Assembly: GCA_965262875.1 (NCBI GenBank)
Contig: OZ253569.1
Coordinates: 4,402,001 to 4,466,000, forward strand
Source of the DNA: JBALVT01 sp965262875
GTDB lineage: Bacteria > Pseudomonadota > Gammaproteobacteria > Pseudomonadales > Halieaceae
Length of the DNA stretch: 64,000 bases
Reading direction: 5' to 3'
The notes beneath the pieces were generated by a model. It did not search any database. It was given only the letters and a program-made list of their open reading frames with translations, and was not told where the DNA came from. Shown here piece by piece: positions 19,001-28,867 of the stretch; the stretch's first letter is position 1, and every line of letters starts with the position of its first letter. Made by a program: the position numbers and the translations under genes.

Positions 19001-22000
19001 TCATAGATTATCTTGTTGCGAAAGCCATCCGGTAAGAAACTGAAATGCGACATCAAACCAATCCTCGTCGAAAAGTTTTATCTGCTGCATTTTATAAACT
19101 TGCGCTGGAGAGGAGCACCAGCCACTATCGTCACCACGGATAGCATTCCATGCCAACACAAAAGGCAAATACACTACTGACTCTTGAAAATGGTTATGTG
19201 CAGAGACAATAGTTCGGAATCCAGCGGGCAGCGCGTTATACGACGCCGCTAATTTTGGCCTGAGCACCTCCGGCCACTCACTCTCTGATTGACGCTGAAA
19301 CAGCTTCTGATACTGACCAGCCATCATCGGTTTCAAGAAAATCTCGGCCGGCTGAGTCATAAGCCCCATGTCTTGCGTGTGCACACCTCGCACTGATCCT
19401 TGAAGTACTTTTCCCATACTTTGCAACGAAGTGGCATGGGACTCTATGCGCTTAATCGCTTTGTCCAACAGCAAATCGATGAATTCTTTATCCTCCTGCA
19501 GTTCTTTCTTAAATTTATCGCTATAAGACGAGAGCACCATTTCCCAGTCTGTCTGAGAAACCAGCTCCCAAATTACTGGATACTCTTCCTCCATTTTTTC
19601 AACAACTTCAACGTGATTTTTTATCAGAAGCGCAGCTAAAAACTTTGGTTCTCGCGAGGCAACTTGCCAAACGTCAAAGCATGTCAGCGGGAGGTGAGCT
19701 GTAAGCTCCCAGAGAGAGTCGATAAATCCCCAGCTCTCATGGTCAAAATTTTCAGCCATGGAAACTAGAACCGCTCGAATTTGCTCAATCCGTTGAGTTT
19801 GATCTGAGAAACTAACTGCCTGACTCAATGTCCTGGCTAGTACAATTCCATCCTCAGCATCAGGTTGCTCTCCGACGTTCCAAAGTACCGGACGGAAATC
19901 CAAAGTTGAGTTACTGGCAGGGAATATAAGCCATGAGCCTAATTTCCGTCTCCACGGCTCGAACTCCCAACGGCCGACTTGCATGCCTTGACTGAACTGC
20001 GGCTCCAGTGTGATGCATTTTTCCTCAGGATAACTGATGCGAAATGCCTGCACTCCAGCATCGATCAAATCATCTGTAGAAATCACTCCCAAACTATCTG
20101 ATTCGAGTTCAAGTATACCCTCTTCCCTGATGAGATCTAGGGAATGTTTATAACGACGAATATCAAAATGGAAAAGAGTATCTGCATCCAGACTTAAAGA
20201 AACCCTCACCATAGCATCTAAGCTTTTACTCACACCAAATAGGCTTCTTACCGCTGACGACCAGTCTGAAATGGTTAACTCTGTATATTCACCATAAATT
20301 TTCATTGGCTTTTTTACATAGATATCCTTGATGTCTGACTTTGAAAGGTCACTATCAATTAGAGATAGCGTAAGCATGAACCGCTCTGAGAGATGGGTTT
20401 TATCGTTGAATACCTTTAGTCTATATCCATGGAGACTGTCCAGATGCAGTGGCTTCCCCTGTGGAATAAGTCGGTCTTGCGAGTCAAAAAGTATGGCCCC
20501 ACAAGTTGGGAATGGATAGGTTAGAAGTAGCTCACGACCTTGTCCCGATGCCAACAAAGACATGTGAACCGAGTTGGGGGGCTGTGTTGCCGAGTGCATA
20601 TCAAATCGAGTGGTATTATCGACATTGGTACGACGAATAGCTGTACCATCGGCAATGCAGGATATCTGCATATCTTCAATTCCAGTAATACTCAAGCTGC
20701 CAATACAGGGATCACTACAGTTCGGTTTTAATCGGTGCTCGTAACTTTCATCCAAGAGTCCAATTGTTTGCGAAAAAAGCACACTGGCATCTGAGTCCAC
20801 AACACGTACTTGGTAAATACCGGTTCCAATACTTTGTATTGGCTGCCACGTATCATCTGCGGACCCCAGTTTTCGTGCAAGCAATCGCGTGTCGAGCCGC
20901 TTCTTGTGCCGGCCGGTTAGGCCATCAAACTCCACCACGTCTGGCTTCCCAATAAACACTGTCCTAGGAGGTTTGGATTCATATGGGAATTGCTTACCTC
21001 GAAGTTGGTAAAATATGGCGGACTCTTTGCCGCCTGTCTGAAATCGAAACCTTTCTGAGCCAGCACTACATATGGCCACTCCCCGCAGATTCCAAAGCCG
21101 TCCAGCATGAAAATCAGCAAAAGGAGATACATGACTGGCTTCATCGGCCGCAGTAATGGAATGCGCGTTAGGGCAATACACGATGCCATCGTCATTTCTT
21201 ATTGACTGACTGGCAGCACCATGTAGTTTCCACTTACCCTCTATAGACTTAAATAGCCATGGAATATCGTCCTCTAAAGCGCCTGCGAACGCTACTTCGA
21301 CCTCGGCAATGGACTGCCCCATTGATTTAAATCTTACTCTTAAATTTTTACTTGCATCATCCCCGGTTAACCTGAGATTCCGGCCGCTAAGTTTTAAAAC
21401 GCGCTTTTCACGAAACGTAGTTAGCAAAGCTCGACACCAGTTCCATGTGGTCCCCACCGGCTCGAACACTTCTATCTCCATCGTAGAAGGCAGTGCCTGG
21501 CTATCCGCATCCAGACCTATACTTTCGAGAGATACAAATTGTGGAATTTCAATTTCTGCAATCAGTTCCGGGGCAGTGCTCTCTGTCCGGATCAGAAATC
21601 GCTCAAGCTCGAATGGGTTACCAGTGCTGTCGTCTACTTTTGCCCGAAAAGCAGTGTCCACCAATTCAGCCAATAATGACTTGGCCGATTCATCGTCAAG
21701 AGGAAGTGGGAAATTATCTCTCCAATCTGGCGAATTTTCATCCAGCCATTGGATGGGCGCTTGCTTAGCAGCAAGGTCATGCGTCGCTCTAAGGTCTACG
21801 ATCGCTTGGACCACGTCCTCGAGAATCTCTGATATTTCTTGAGACCGCAGAGACACAGGTATGAATGAGCTATGGGCCTCTATAAGAGCGGAAATTGAAT
21901 GGCCACGGGCTAGATGCCGACGAAGAACTGGCTGCAGTATGTATTTTAACCAGCCGCCCGTTTCAGATAGCTTATGCAGGGGCAGGCCACCCTCGGTAGC

Positions 22001-22435
22001 AATTGTACCTAGGAAGCGTCTGGTTCCATTCTTAACTCTTACCTGGCGGTGCCATCGATGTAGCCCGCGCTCAATTAGTCTGTTACGGGAACCAACAGGA
22101 AGTTCAGAAAAATCAATTCCGACGGATTTGAAAATCTCCTCCCATCCCCATTGGCCACAAAACTCCCTCCGCCACCACTCAGATGCGTAAAGGACAAATA
22201 TTCCATCCCAATTCAGCATTGATGTCAGGTGTTCAATGCCGAATTTCGAGGAGAATTGAATTCCTGCCGCTAGCTCTGCGAATTCAGAATCTCTAAGGCG
22301 ATATTGATAAAGCGCGCGGCCATCAGGAGTCGTGATTCCACGACTAGCAAGCATGGTCTGAATCCATTTCGTTGGTCTCAGCATTTTTTGTCCAAAATTT
22401 GCGCTCGTTACCGTGCCCATTGTAGTCAATTCCAT
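19001..22435 (-). CDS. druH: DruH-like large protein, Druantia type III candidate
   Basis: A 1144-residue protein with no catalytic motif I can recognise, no signal peptide and no clear membrane segment. It is rich in Trp and acidic residues and is probably soluble and multidomain. The ATG at 22435 gives MELTTMGTVTSANFG. The gene ends 11 bases before the original druE start, with a purine-rich ribosome site (GAGAAAG) between, so druH-druE was a two-gene operon. The pairing of a roughly 1100-residue uncharacterised protein with a roughly 2000-residue DUF1998 helicase is the composition of type III Druantia (druH, druE). The assignment rests on that context, not on a recognised domain. Its native promoter region is cut 35 bases upstream by the IS5 element. 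Confidence 0.6.
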   Translation of the reverse strand: MELTTMGTVTSANFGQKMLRPTKWIQTMLASRGITTPDGRALYQYRLRDSEFAELAAGIQFSSKFGIEHLTSMLNWDGIFVLYASEWWRREFCGQWGWEEIFKSVGIDFSELPVGSRNRLIERGLHRWHRQVRVKNGTRRFLGTIATEGGLPLHKLSETGGWLKYILQPVLRRHLARGHSISALIEAHSSFIPVSLRSQEISEILEDVVQAIVDLRATHDLAAKQAPIQWLDENSPDWRDNFPLPLDDESAKSLLAELVDTAFRAKVDDSTGNPFELERFLIRTESTAPELIAEIEIPQFVSLESIGLDADSQALPSTMEIEVFEPVGTTWNWCRALLTTFREKRVLKLSGRNLRLTGDDASKNLRVRFKSMGQSIAEVEVAFAGALEDDIPWLFKSIEGKWKLHGAASQSIRNDDGIVYCPNAHSITAADEASHVSPFADFHAGRLWNLRGVAICSAGSERFRFQTGGKESAIFYQLRGKQFPYESKPPRTVFIGKPDVVEFDGLTGRHKKRLDTRLLARKLGSADDTWQPIQSIGTGIYQVRVVDSDASVLFSQTIGLLDESYEHRLKPNCSDPCIGSLSITGIEDMQISCIADGTAIRRTNVDNTTRFDMHSATQPPNSVHMSLLASGQGRELLLTYPFPTCGAILFDSQDRLIPQGKPLHLDSLHGYRLKVFNDKTHLSERFMLTLSLIDSDLSKSDIKDIYVKKPMKIYGEYTELTISDWSSAVRSLFGVSKSLDAMVRVSLSLDADTLFHFDIRRYKHSLDLIREEGILELESDSLGVISTDDLIDAGVQAFRISYPEEKCITLEPQFSQGMQVGRWEFEPWRRKLGSWLIFPASNSTLDFRPVLWNVGEQPDAEDGIVLARTLSQAVSFSDQTQRIEQIRAVLVSMAENFDHESWGFIDSLWELTAHLPLTCFDVWQVASREPKFLAALLIKNHVEVVEKMEEEYPVIWELVSQTDWEMVLSSYSDKFKKELQEDKEFIDLLLDKAIKRIESHATSLQSMGKVLQGSVRGVHTQDMGLMTQPAEIFLKPMMAGQYQKLFQRQSESEWPEVLRPKLAASYNALPAGFRTIVSAHNHFQESVVYLPFVLAWNAIRGDDSGWCSSPAQVYKMQQIKLFDEDWFDVAFQFLTGWLSQQDNL

Positions 22436-22472
22436 TCGTCAGTTACGGAGTATGGCCGAATTGCCACAGTGA

Positions 22473-22703
22473 GACCTCAGTATAACCCCGCAATTTTTCG
22501 AATATTTTGAATCGCAATATTTTTTAATCACCTCAAAGCAGTATCGAAGTAAGCTTTTCGCTGGTTTGCTTCAACTTATCCAAGGTTCAGGCTCCTTTGC
22601 CTGATTTTTGGCGCAACTATCCTGCATAACCCGTGTTCGGTAACCCGTAACGCGTTAAAAAACTGGCTCCTTTTCGGATATTCGCAGCCATGGCTGCCAA
22701 GCC
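22473..22703 (-). repeat. Left arm of 230-bp inverted repeat
   Basis: Reverse-complement copy of 23676-23905 with a few substitutions and a 1-bp indel (attttttaatc versus attttgaatc). It abuts the true left inverted repeat of the IS5 element at 22704. It is a partial second copy of the element in inverted orientation rather than a normal terminal repeat. Confidence 0.9.
22587..22609 (+). terminator. Hairpin plus T-run facing into the IS5 element from the left
   Basis: TCAGGC-tccttt-GCCTGA followed by five T forms a compact intrinsic-terminator-like hairpin on the plus strand. It would stop transcripts entering the element from the druH side. It exists on this side only because the right end was duplicated. 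Confidence 0.5.
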
Positions 22704-22805
22704 GAGACCTCAGCATAACTCAACAATGCAGACAAATTCCCGGTATAATTTCGTAGGCAAAAATCCTTCGCAACACAGCCCCGATTATTCGTTTCAAACG
22801 CTACT

Positions 22806-23762
22806 TTGAATCATCCCGTCCTCCACAGTCTTGATGATACCGGGGCGTTACTACAATGGTCAGAGATAGAGAAACTACTCGCCACTCTTTATGCCTCAAA
22901 AACAGGCCGTCCAGGCTATCCATTGCCGACCTTGTTTAGGAGCTTGTTGCCCGGTGCAGGGTATCGGCTTTCAGACGTACAGTTAGCTCAAAGTCTGTAT
23001 CGAGATCTGCTGTTTCGAAAATTCTGTCATCTTGAGTTAGATAGAGAAGTTCCTGAGGCATCCACCTTGGGGAGATTTCGAACCCGACTGGTCGAGCAGG
23101 GATTGTGGGATCAACGACTGGCTGAAATTAACCGTCAGCTTGAAGCCAGGAACATTATTATGAGCGAAGGCCGGATTAATATTATTGATGCGACACCAAT
23201 AGAGGCTGCGCAATCGGGTTCAGGCAACGACAAAGATGGCAAACCAACGCGAGACCCTGAAGCGGGTTGGCACATGAAGAATGACAGCCGGGGTAACAAG
23301 AAGTCCATCTATGGCTTTTCCGTTCATACGGGTGTCGATGAAGAGGGCTTTATTCACCGTCAAAGCGTGACGCCGGGTAATGTGCATGACTCTCGGGAGC
23401 GCGATACCTTGTTACCGGGTGATGAGACGGCACTGTACGCGGATGCCGCTTACAGCTCTCAACAGACCCGCGATAAGTTGGCGCAGCTGGGCATTGATGA
23501 TCAGGTTCAGAGCAAAGGTTATCGTGGCCACCCCTTATCGGAGGCTGATCAATGTCGTAACAAAGCAATAGCCGTCACCCGAGCAGGCGGGGAGCGACCT
23601 TTTGCAACCTGCAAGAGACACTACAATCTTTCCGGAACACGCTTCATGGGGCTTGCCAAAAACACGACGTTTTATGGCTTGGCAGCCAGGGCTGCGAATA
23701 TCCGGAAAGGAGCCAGTTTTTTAACGCGTTACGGGTTACCGAACACGGGTTATGCAGGATAG
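22806..23762 (+). CDS. IS5-family transposase
   Basis: A 318-residue DDE transposase with an N-terminal DUF772-like region (RPGYPLPTLFRSLLPGAGYRLSD). The catalytic residues lie in NIIDATPIEAA, DETALYADAAYSS and a C-terminal Glu/Arg segment (GGERPFATCKRHYNLSGTR). Length is typical of IS5-group enzymes. The open frame begins at a TTG. No better start with a strong ribosome site is apparent. The gene runs into the right inverted arm, so its last 29 codons are duplicated, in reverse, to the left of the element. Confidence 0.88.
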   Translation: MNHPVLHSLDDTGALLQWSEIEKLLATLYASKTGRPGYPLPTLFRSLLPGAGYRLSDVQLAQSLYRDLLFRKFCHLELDREVPEASTLGRFRTRLVEQGLWDQRLAEINRQLEARNIIMSEGRINIIDATPIEAAQSGSGNDKDGKPTRDPEAGWHMKNDSRGNKKSIYGFSVHTGVDEEGFIHRQSVTPGNVHDSRERDTLLPGDETALYADAAYSSQQTRDKLAQLGIDDQVQSKGYRGHPLSEADQCRNKAIAVTRAGGERPFATCKRHYNLSGTRFMGLAKNTTFYGLAARAANIRKGASFLTRYGLPNTGYAG

Positions 23763-23905
23763 TGGCGCCAAAAATCAGGCAAAGGAGCCTGAACCCTGGA
23801 TAAGTTGAAGCAAACCAGCGAAAAGCTTACTTCGATACTGCTTTGAGGTGATTCAAAATATTGCGATTCAAAATATTCGAAAAATTACGGGGTTATACTG
23901 AGGTC
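23676..23905 (+). repeat. Right arm of 230-bp inverted repeat
   Basis: The native right end of the IS5 element, containing the last 29 codons of the transposase and the right terminal repeat. It is the source of the inverted copy at 22473-22703. The two arms could form a cruciform or recombine and invert the transposase segment. Confidence 0.88.
23770..23792 (-). terminator. Hairpin plus T-run facing into the IS5 element from the right
   Basis: The same hairpin on the minus strand, at the native right end, with the T-run at 23770-23774. It would block read-in from the right and protect the transposase from antisense or impinging transcription. Both outside directions are now terminated. Confidence 0.5.
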
Positions 23906-24115
23906 ACTATACGTTGGATAATACGTGTGTGGTTCAACAAGCTAGCCCCTGAAGTCCAAAAACTCATGCAGCTTCCAAATAATAATATTTGAGCAGGCCA
24001 CTTAATTGTCTTCGGCTATAAATTTTCGGATCAAGGCACCGACTGGAAGTTTAGGCGACGTTGGGAAACAACGGCACGTTTTGCACGCGCCAACCAAAAC
24101 CACCTAGTGGCGGAG

Positions 24116-25860
24116 CTACCAAGTGTAGCTCATTGACAACCATAACTGCCGTGGCAAGCCCGGCCCGAGGAAACGATTGCTCTCATTCTCGATATCCTCT
24201 AGGACCTCGCCGGCTTCGCCGTAGAGACCGAAGGACTCATAGGCTTTATCAAATACATTGTCGATCTTGAACTGCAGTTCCAGGCCAGTGGCTGGCCACC
24301 AGCTACCGTATAGGTTAACTACGCCGTATCCACTGGTTTCAAAATCGCGATTGGCCTCGTCACCCCTGAGAAACTGGCCGCTATATGCCTGCATGCCACC
24401 TCCGATCACTAGGGAACTGTTGATGTGATAATCCAGGCCAAGCTTGAGCTGCTGGTCAGGAAGTCCTGGAATTCTATTTCCTCTAGAGACGTACAAGCTA
24501 CCGTCCTCTGCCTCCGGGTGGTTCGGAGTACTTGACATAAAACCATCATCATAGCTGGCGTGCAGGTAAGCATAGCTACCGTACCAGCGTAAATTGCCTA
24601 TGGAACCGGCAGCTTCCATCTCAAGGCCCTTTCGCACTGTATCCGCTGCATTGGTGAAGTATCCCTGATTGGATGACACACCACCCGTAGTCTGGAAAAT
24701 GATGTCGTCCCGGTTGGTCGTGTGAAAAAGGCCGACTCGCCATCTATCTAACCAGCTATCTCTGGTACCGCGTAGACCGAACTCTCCCCCTAGAGCCACG
24801 ACATCATTCAAAGGAGGATCAGCGAGAAATGTATTTGGGAGATTACAGGGCGCTTTTGCGTGCGAACAGACCAGCTCCACGGGGCTGGGCGTACGCGAGG
24901 TCTGCTGAACATTAGCGTACAGGAGCACGTCGTCGCCCCACTGATAGGCGGCGCCCACACCCCCGTTCAGTCGTTTGTAACTGTGATCACCAAATAATTC
25001 GACATTTTCTCCACTGGGATCCTCACTCTGGATACGTGTATCGTTATAACGGGCGGACAGCGTGAAATCGACGCGCCCGGAGATGTCGATAATGGTAGTG
25101 ATATACACGGAGCCGGTTCGAGTCTTGCTTTCCAGTAGAGTATCTCCTCCACCGAGGAAGAGCGTGCTACCTTGTGTACCTCGATCTTCAGTCAGAGCGG
25201 CGAACTCGACGCTGGACTCAAATTCGGTCTCACCACCAAAGTAATCGGCACCCACAACTACCTGTTGCCCTTTACCCATCCAACTCCCGGCCTGAACCCA
25301 CTGTATTGAAACACCGATACTCCTTTGATCGCGATTGCTGCGATTGTTCATGGCATCCCACTCCTCAGGAACAGGGTTACCGTACTGGTCATCTACCATC
25401 TGGTCTTCATCCTCATCACACAGGTACCCCGCTTCCAACGGCTGCTCGCACTCCCCGAATTCAGAGCCGTCGCCGTTGAAACTGCCGGTTTCGCTCCTGC
25501 GGTGGAACAGATTGATACTTAGCTGGGAGTCCTCTCTACGCCAATGCCGGTAGGAGAGGCTGATCAGTCCCAGTGTGTTCTCGGTAACGTCGGGATGGGT
25601 GAAAACCATGCTTCTATCCTCTACCAGCAGCGCCTCTGGCGCAGTGCCATTACCACGGAGATGAGTATCGCCCCAGTTAGAAAACAGGTCTAACTCACTG
25701 TTCTCACTGCGCCAGCTCAGAGCGGCATAGAGGTTGTAGGCCTCGGATTCGGAGTAGTCCCGCCAGCCGTCTTCTTCCATACTGCTGAAAGAGAGAAAAT
25801 AGCCCCATTGACCGTTATTCCCACCACTAGAGAGGTCCAGATCAATTGCTTCAAAGGAAC
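24116..25860 (-). pseudogene. TonB-dependent outer-membrane receptor, N-terminally truncated by IS21
   Basis: About 580 residues of a TonB-dependent receptor beta-barrel. Alternating amphipathic strands and TBDR-like segments are present, including GGVGAAYQWGDDVLLYANVQQTSRTPSPVEL and, near the end, RIPGLPDQQLKLGLDYHINSS. The typical C-terminal aromatic ending (LSMSYTW) allows barrel assembly. The frame remains open through SFEAIDLDLSSG up to 25860, where IS21 copy 2 begins. The signal peptide, TonB box and nearly all of the plug domain are missing. The ATG at 25780 is internal. The substrate cannot be told. Before truncation it acted in uptake across the outer membrane, and this fragment is not expected to function. 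Confidence 0.87.
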
Positions 25861-26148
25861 TGTAGACGCCACTCCAAAACCGCAGCTATTTGCCGAATTT
25901 TGAAATAGACGGATCTCGGCGTATTAGAATCGGCGCGGTAGAACTGCGGCCCAGTCACACTCAAGAGCGACCAATAAGCAGGCACGATTCAAGCGTAGGG
26001 ACTATAAGAATAAGTGTCGCTGAGAACGGTATGACGCCACCACAGATTTGACGGTCAACGCTGGCGCCATACCCAAAAAAACCGTGCAGGTGCACGACCC
26101 GTTAAGTGTTGCACATAATGGGAATAAATCCAGCCCTCATCGACCTTT

Positions 26149-26574
26149 GTGTCGATGCCATCATCCAGCCGTCTCTACCACTGTTGTCGCTGCTACGCCC
26201 AGGTCATCGTCTGTACCCACTGTGATCGCGGCCAGCGGTATTGCACCGATGGTTGCAGCCAGGAAGCCAGAAAGGAATCCATTAAACGAGCCAGAGCGAA
26301 GTACCAGGCCACTCGCCCGGGTCGCATGAATAATGCCGCTCGCCAACAGCGTTATCGAGAACGGCAACAACAAAAAGTAACGCATCACCGTTCTCTGGCA
26401 ATAATACTCCGTGATCTACTGCAAACCGTGCCTGATGAGATCAAAAGGGCCGATATGCCGGGTAAAACTGACGCCACCGTGCGCTGCCATCACTGTGGCG
26501 CGGTCTGCGGTCCCTTTTTGCGCAGTGATTTTCTGCAGAGCAGTCAGTTCAGGCGCAGATTCCGGCGACATTAG
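26149..26574 (+). CDS. Cysteine-rich zinc-finger protein of the IS21-like element, copy 2
   Basis: Identical in sequence to the copy 1 protein, with two Cys/His clusters (CCRC ... CTHC and CHHCGAVC) and a basic middle. It ends 39 bases before istA in the same orientation, so it is probably the first gene of the element's operon. It could act as a DNA-binding regulator of transposition. That is inference from composition and position only. Confidence 0.65.
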   Translation: MSMPSSSRLYHCCRCYAQVIVCTHCDRGQRYCTDGCSQEARKESIKRARAKYQATRPGRMNNAARQQRYRERQQQKVTHHRSLAIILRDLLQTVPDEIKRADMPGKTDATVRCHHCGAVCGPFLRSDFLQSSQFRRRFRRH

Positions 26575-26613
26575 TGCAGCGGCTGGACAGGAGTCATCAA
26601 TCGGAGGGCAGTC

Positions 26614-28113
26614 ATGGCCATCGGCAAAGAAACTGAAGCAAAAATACTGCGCTACCATTTTGTTGAGAAGTGGCGAACGGGCACCATTGCGACCCAGCTT
26701 GGCATTCACCACTCAGTGGTTGATCGGGTACTGGCACAGGCTGGCCTGCCCAAGGTGGAGCGCACTCGCCGTGCGTCGATCATCGACCCCTATCTGCCCT
26801 TTGTCATCGACACCCTGCGGGAGTTTCCCACACTCACGGCGGCCCGCTTGTATGAAATGGCCCGCCTGCGGGGATACCCCGGTGGCCCCAGCCAGTTTCG
26901 CCAGCGTATCAGTGAACTGCGGCCGCGCAAGCTGCCCGAGGCGTATTTACGCCTAAAAACCCTGCCCGGTGAGCAAGCCCAGGTTGACTGGGGTTCGTTC
27001 GGGCATATTCAGATCGGCAAGGCCCGGCGGCCGTTAATGGCGTTTGTGATGGTGCTGAGCTGGTCGCGACAGATCTTCTTGCGCTTTTATCTCAACCAGC
27101 AAATGGAGCACTTTTTACGCGGCCATGTAGCGGCATTCGAGGCCTGGCAAGGATTGCCAAAGGTGCTGCTGTACGACAACCTTAAATCGGCCGTATTGGA
27201 GCGCCACGGTGACGCCATCCGCTTCCACCCCACCTTGCTGGCCTTGTCAGCCCACTATCGCTTCGAACCACGCCCGGTGGCGGTGGCCCGGGGCAATGAA
27301 AAGGGCCGGGTAGAAAGAGCGATTCGCTATATTCGCCATAATTTCTTTGCCGCTCGTCACTGGCAAACACTGGCCGAACTCAATGCGCAAGCTGAGCACT
27401 GGTGCCAGGGTGTGAGTGCTGATCGGGCTTGCCCTGAAGAGCGTACGTTGACGGTCAGGGAAGCCTTCTTACAGGAGCAGGTGAGTTTGCCGGATAATCC
27501 CTTTGATACCCATGAGAGACAGCCCGTGCGGGCCGCCAAAACCCCTTATGTTCGCTTCGATCTCAATGATTACTCCATTCCCCATCAATACGTGCACAAG
27601 CCATTGAGCGTGAGCGCTGACCTGGAGCGGCTCCAGATAGTGGAGGGCGATCAATGCATTGCTGAGCATCAGCGCAGCTTTGGCAAAGGGGAGCAAATCG
27701 AACAGGAGGCGCATATCAATGCCCTATGGCTGGAGAAAACCCACGCCAAACTACACCGGGGTCAGGATCGCCTGAGCCATGCTTCGGCGCACGCCCAGAC
27801 GCTGCTGCAGCAATCGGCACAGCGTGGACATGTCATTAAAACCACGGTCCGGTTACTCAATCAACTGCTTGATGATTATGGGCGGGACGAGCTGCATGTA
27901 GCTCTGGGTGAAGCACTTGATCGGCAATCACCCTACCCGGAGGCGGTGCAGCACGTTCTTGAGCGCCGCCGTGATGAACAGCACCTGCCGCCACCGCTTG
28001 CTGTCGCCGTGCCGGCGAAGGTCAAACACTACAGCGTCAAGCTGGCTCGGCTTGCCGATTACGACAAGCTCAATGGCACCCGAAGCGAGACAGGAGATGA
28101 TACCGATGATTGA
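26614..28113 (+). CDS. istA: IstA transposase, IS21 copy 2
   Basis: A 499-residue DDE transposase with an N-terminal helix-turn-helix and an integrase core (QVDWGSFG, VLLYDNLKS, NEKGRVERAIRYIR). The start ATG follows CGGAGGGCAGTC, a good ribosome site. It differs from copy 1 by at least two residues (Pro for Ser in RKLPEAY, His for Asp in RYIRHN). It is intact and overlaps istB by eight bases. Confidence 0.93.
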   Translation: MAIGKETEAKILRYHFVEKWRTGTIATQLGIHHSVVDRVLAQAGLPKVERTRRASIIDPYLPFVIDTLREFPTLTAARLYEMARLRGYPGGPSQFRQRISELRPRKLPEAYLRLKTLPGEQAQVDWGSFGHIQIGKARRPLMAFVMVLSWSRQIFLRFYLNQQMEHFLRGHVAAFEAWQGLPKVLLYDNLKSAVLERHGDAIRFHPTLLALSAHYRFEPRPVAVARGNEKGRVERAIRYIRHNFFAARHWQTLAELNAQAEHWCQGVSADRACPEERTLTVREAFLQEQVSLPDNPFDTHERQPVRAAKTPYVRFDLNDYSIPHQYVHKPLSVSADLERLQIVEGDQCIAEHQRSFGKGEQIEQEAHINALWLEKTHAKLHRGQDRLSHASAHAQTLLQQSAQRGHVIKTTVRLLNQLLDDYGRDELHVALGEALDRQSPYPEAVQHVLERRRDEQHLPPPLAVAVPAKVKHYSVKLARLADYDKLNGTRSETGDDTDD

Positions 28114-28867
28114 TATCGAGCAACTCAAACAGCAGGCACTTGAACTGAAGCTCCACGGCGTGCTGGCGCACTGGGGCGAGATCACCGACGAGCAATACCC
28201 CTGGCGGGCACAGCTCATCGCCTGGGAGCTTGCCGAGCGCAAACAGCGCTCACTCGAACGGCGCCTGAGCAGCGCCAGGCTGGGCCGGTTCAAACCGATG
28301 AGTGAGTTTGACTGGCAGTGGCCAAGCGCTATCGACCCACAAGCGATTCATGCCCTGATGCAACTGGGTTTTATGGACACGGCCAGCAATATTATCCTGC
28401 TGGGCAGCAACGGCGTGGGCAAATCGATGATCGCCCAGAACCTGGGGTATAACGCTGTCATGCACGGCTATACGGCGCTGTTTACCACCGCAGCGGCGAT
28501 GCTCAACGACCTGGCAGGTCAGGATGGCGCCAATGCCCTGCAGCGTCGATTGAAACACTACGCCAGGCCCGCCTTGCTGGTAATTGATGAAGTGGGCTAC
28601 CTCTCCTACAGCAATCGTCATGCTGACTTGCTGTTTGAAATCATCAACCGGCGCTATGAGAAATGTTCAACTTTGGTGACAACGAACCGTCCGTTTGGCG
28701 AGTGGAATGACGTGTTCCCCAATGCCGCGTGTGTGGTCTCCCTGATTGACCGTTTAGTCCATCACAGCGAGGTCATCGCCATTGAGGGTGAGTCGTACCG
28801 CATGAAGGAAGCGCAGGAGTGTGCGTCGAAGCGGCGCGAGACCAAAAAGCGAGGAAAGGCTAAATGA
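28106..28867 (+). CDS. istB: IstB-like ATPase, IS21 copy 2
   Basis: A 253-residue AAA+ ATPase partner of IstA, with Walker A GSNGVGKS, Walker B LLVIDEVGYL and a conserved STLVTTNRPFGEW segment. The start at 28106 was chosen because AGGAG lies nine bases upstream and the ATG overlaps the istA stop. An alternative ATG at 28097 is too close to the Shine-Dalgarno. The frame is intact. Confidence 0.92.
   Translation: MIDIEQLKQQALELKLHGVLAHWGEITDEQYPWRAQLIAWELAERKQRSLERRLSSARLGRFKPMSEFDWQWPSAIDPQAIHALMQLGFMDTASNIILLGSNGVGKSMIAQNLGYNAVMHGYTALFTTAAAMLNDLAGQDGANALQRRLKHYARPALLVIDEVGYLSYSNRHADLLFEIINRRYEKCSTLVTTNRPFGEWNDVFPNAACVVSLIDRLVHHSEVIAIEGESYRMKEAQECASKRRETKKRGKAK

Larger units (their letters stand above)
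22473..23905 (+). mobile_element. IS5-family element with an inverted duplication of its right end
   Basis: The core element runs from GAGACCTCAGCATAACTC at 22704 to the complementary end near 23905. To its left, 22473-22703 is an inverted, nearly identical copy of the element's right 230 bp, including the final codons of the transposase. The whole unit is therefore bounded by 230-bp inverted arms. The outer ends read gacctcagtataacccc in both arms. No clear target duplication is seen. It separates druH from its upstream region. Confidence 0.82.

Noticed and set aside
26161..26956. Several long open frames antisense or out of frame to the IS21 genes
   Set aside because: They mirror istA/orf1 coding in GC-rich DNA, are repeated in both IS copies, and have no ribosome sites or family matches.
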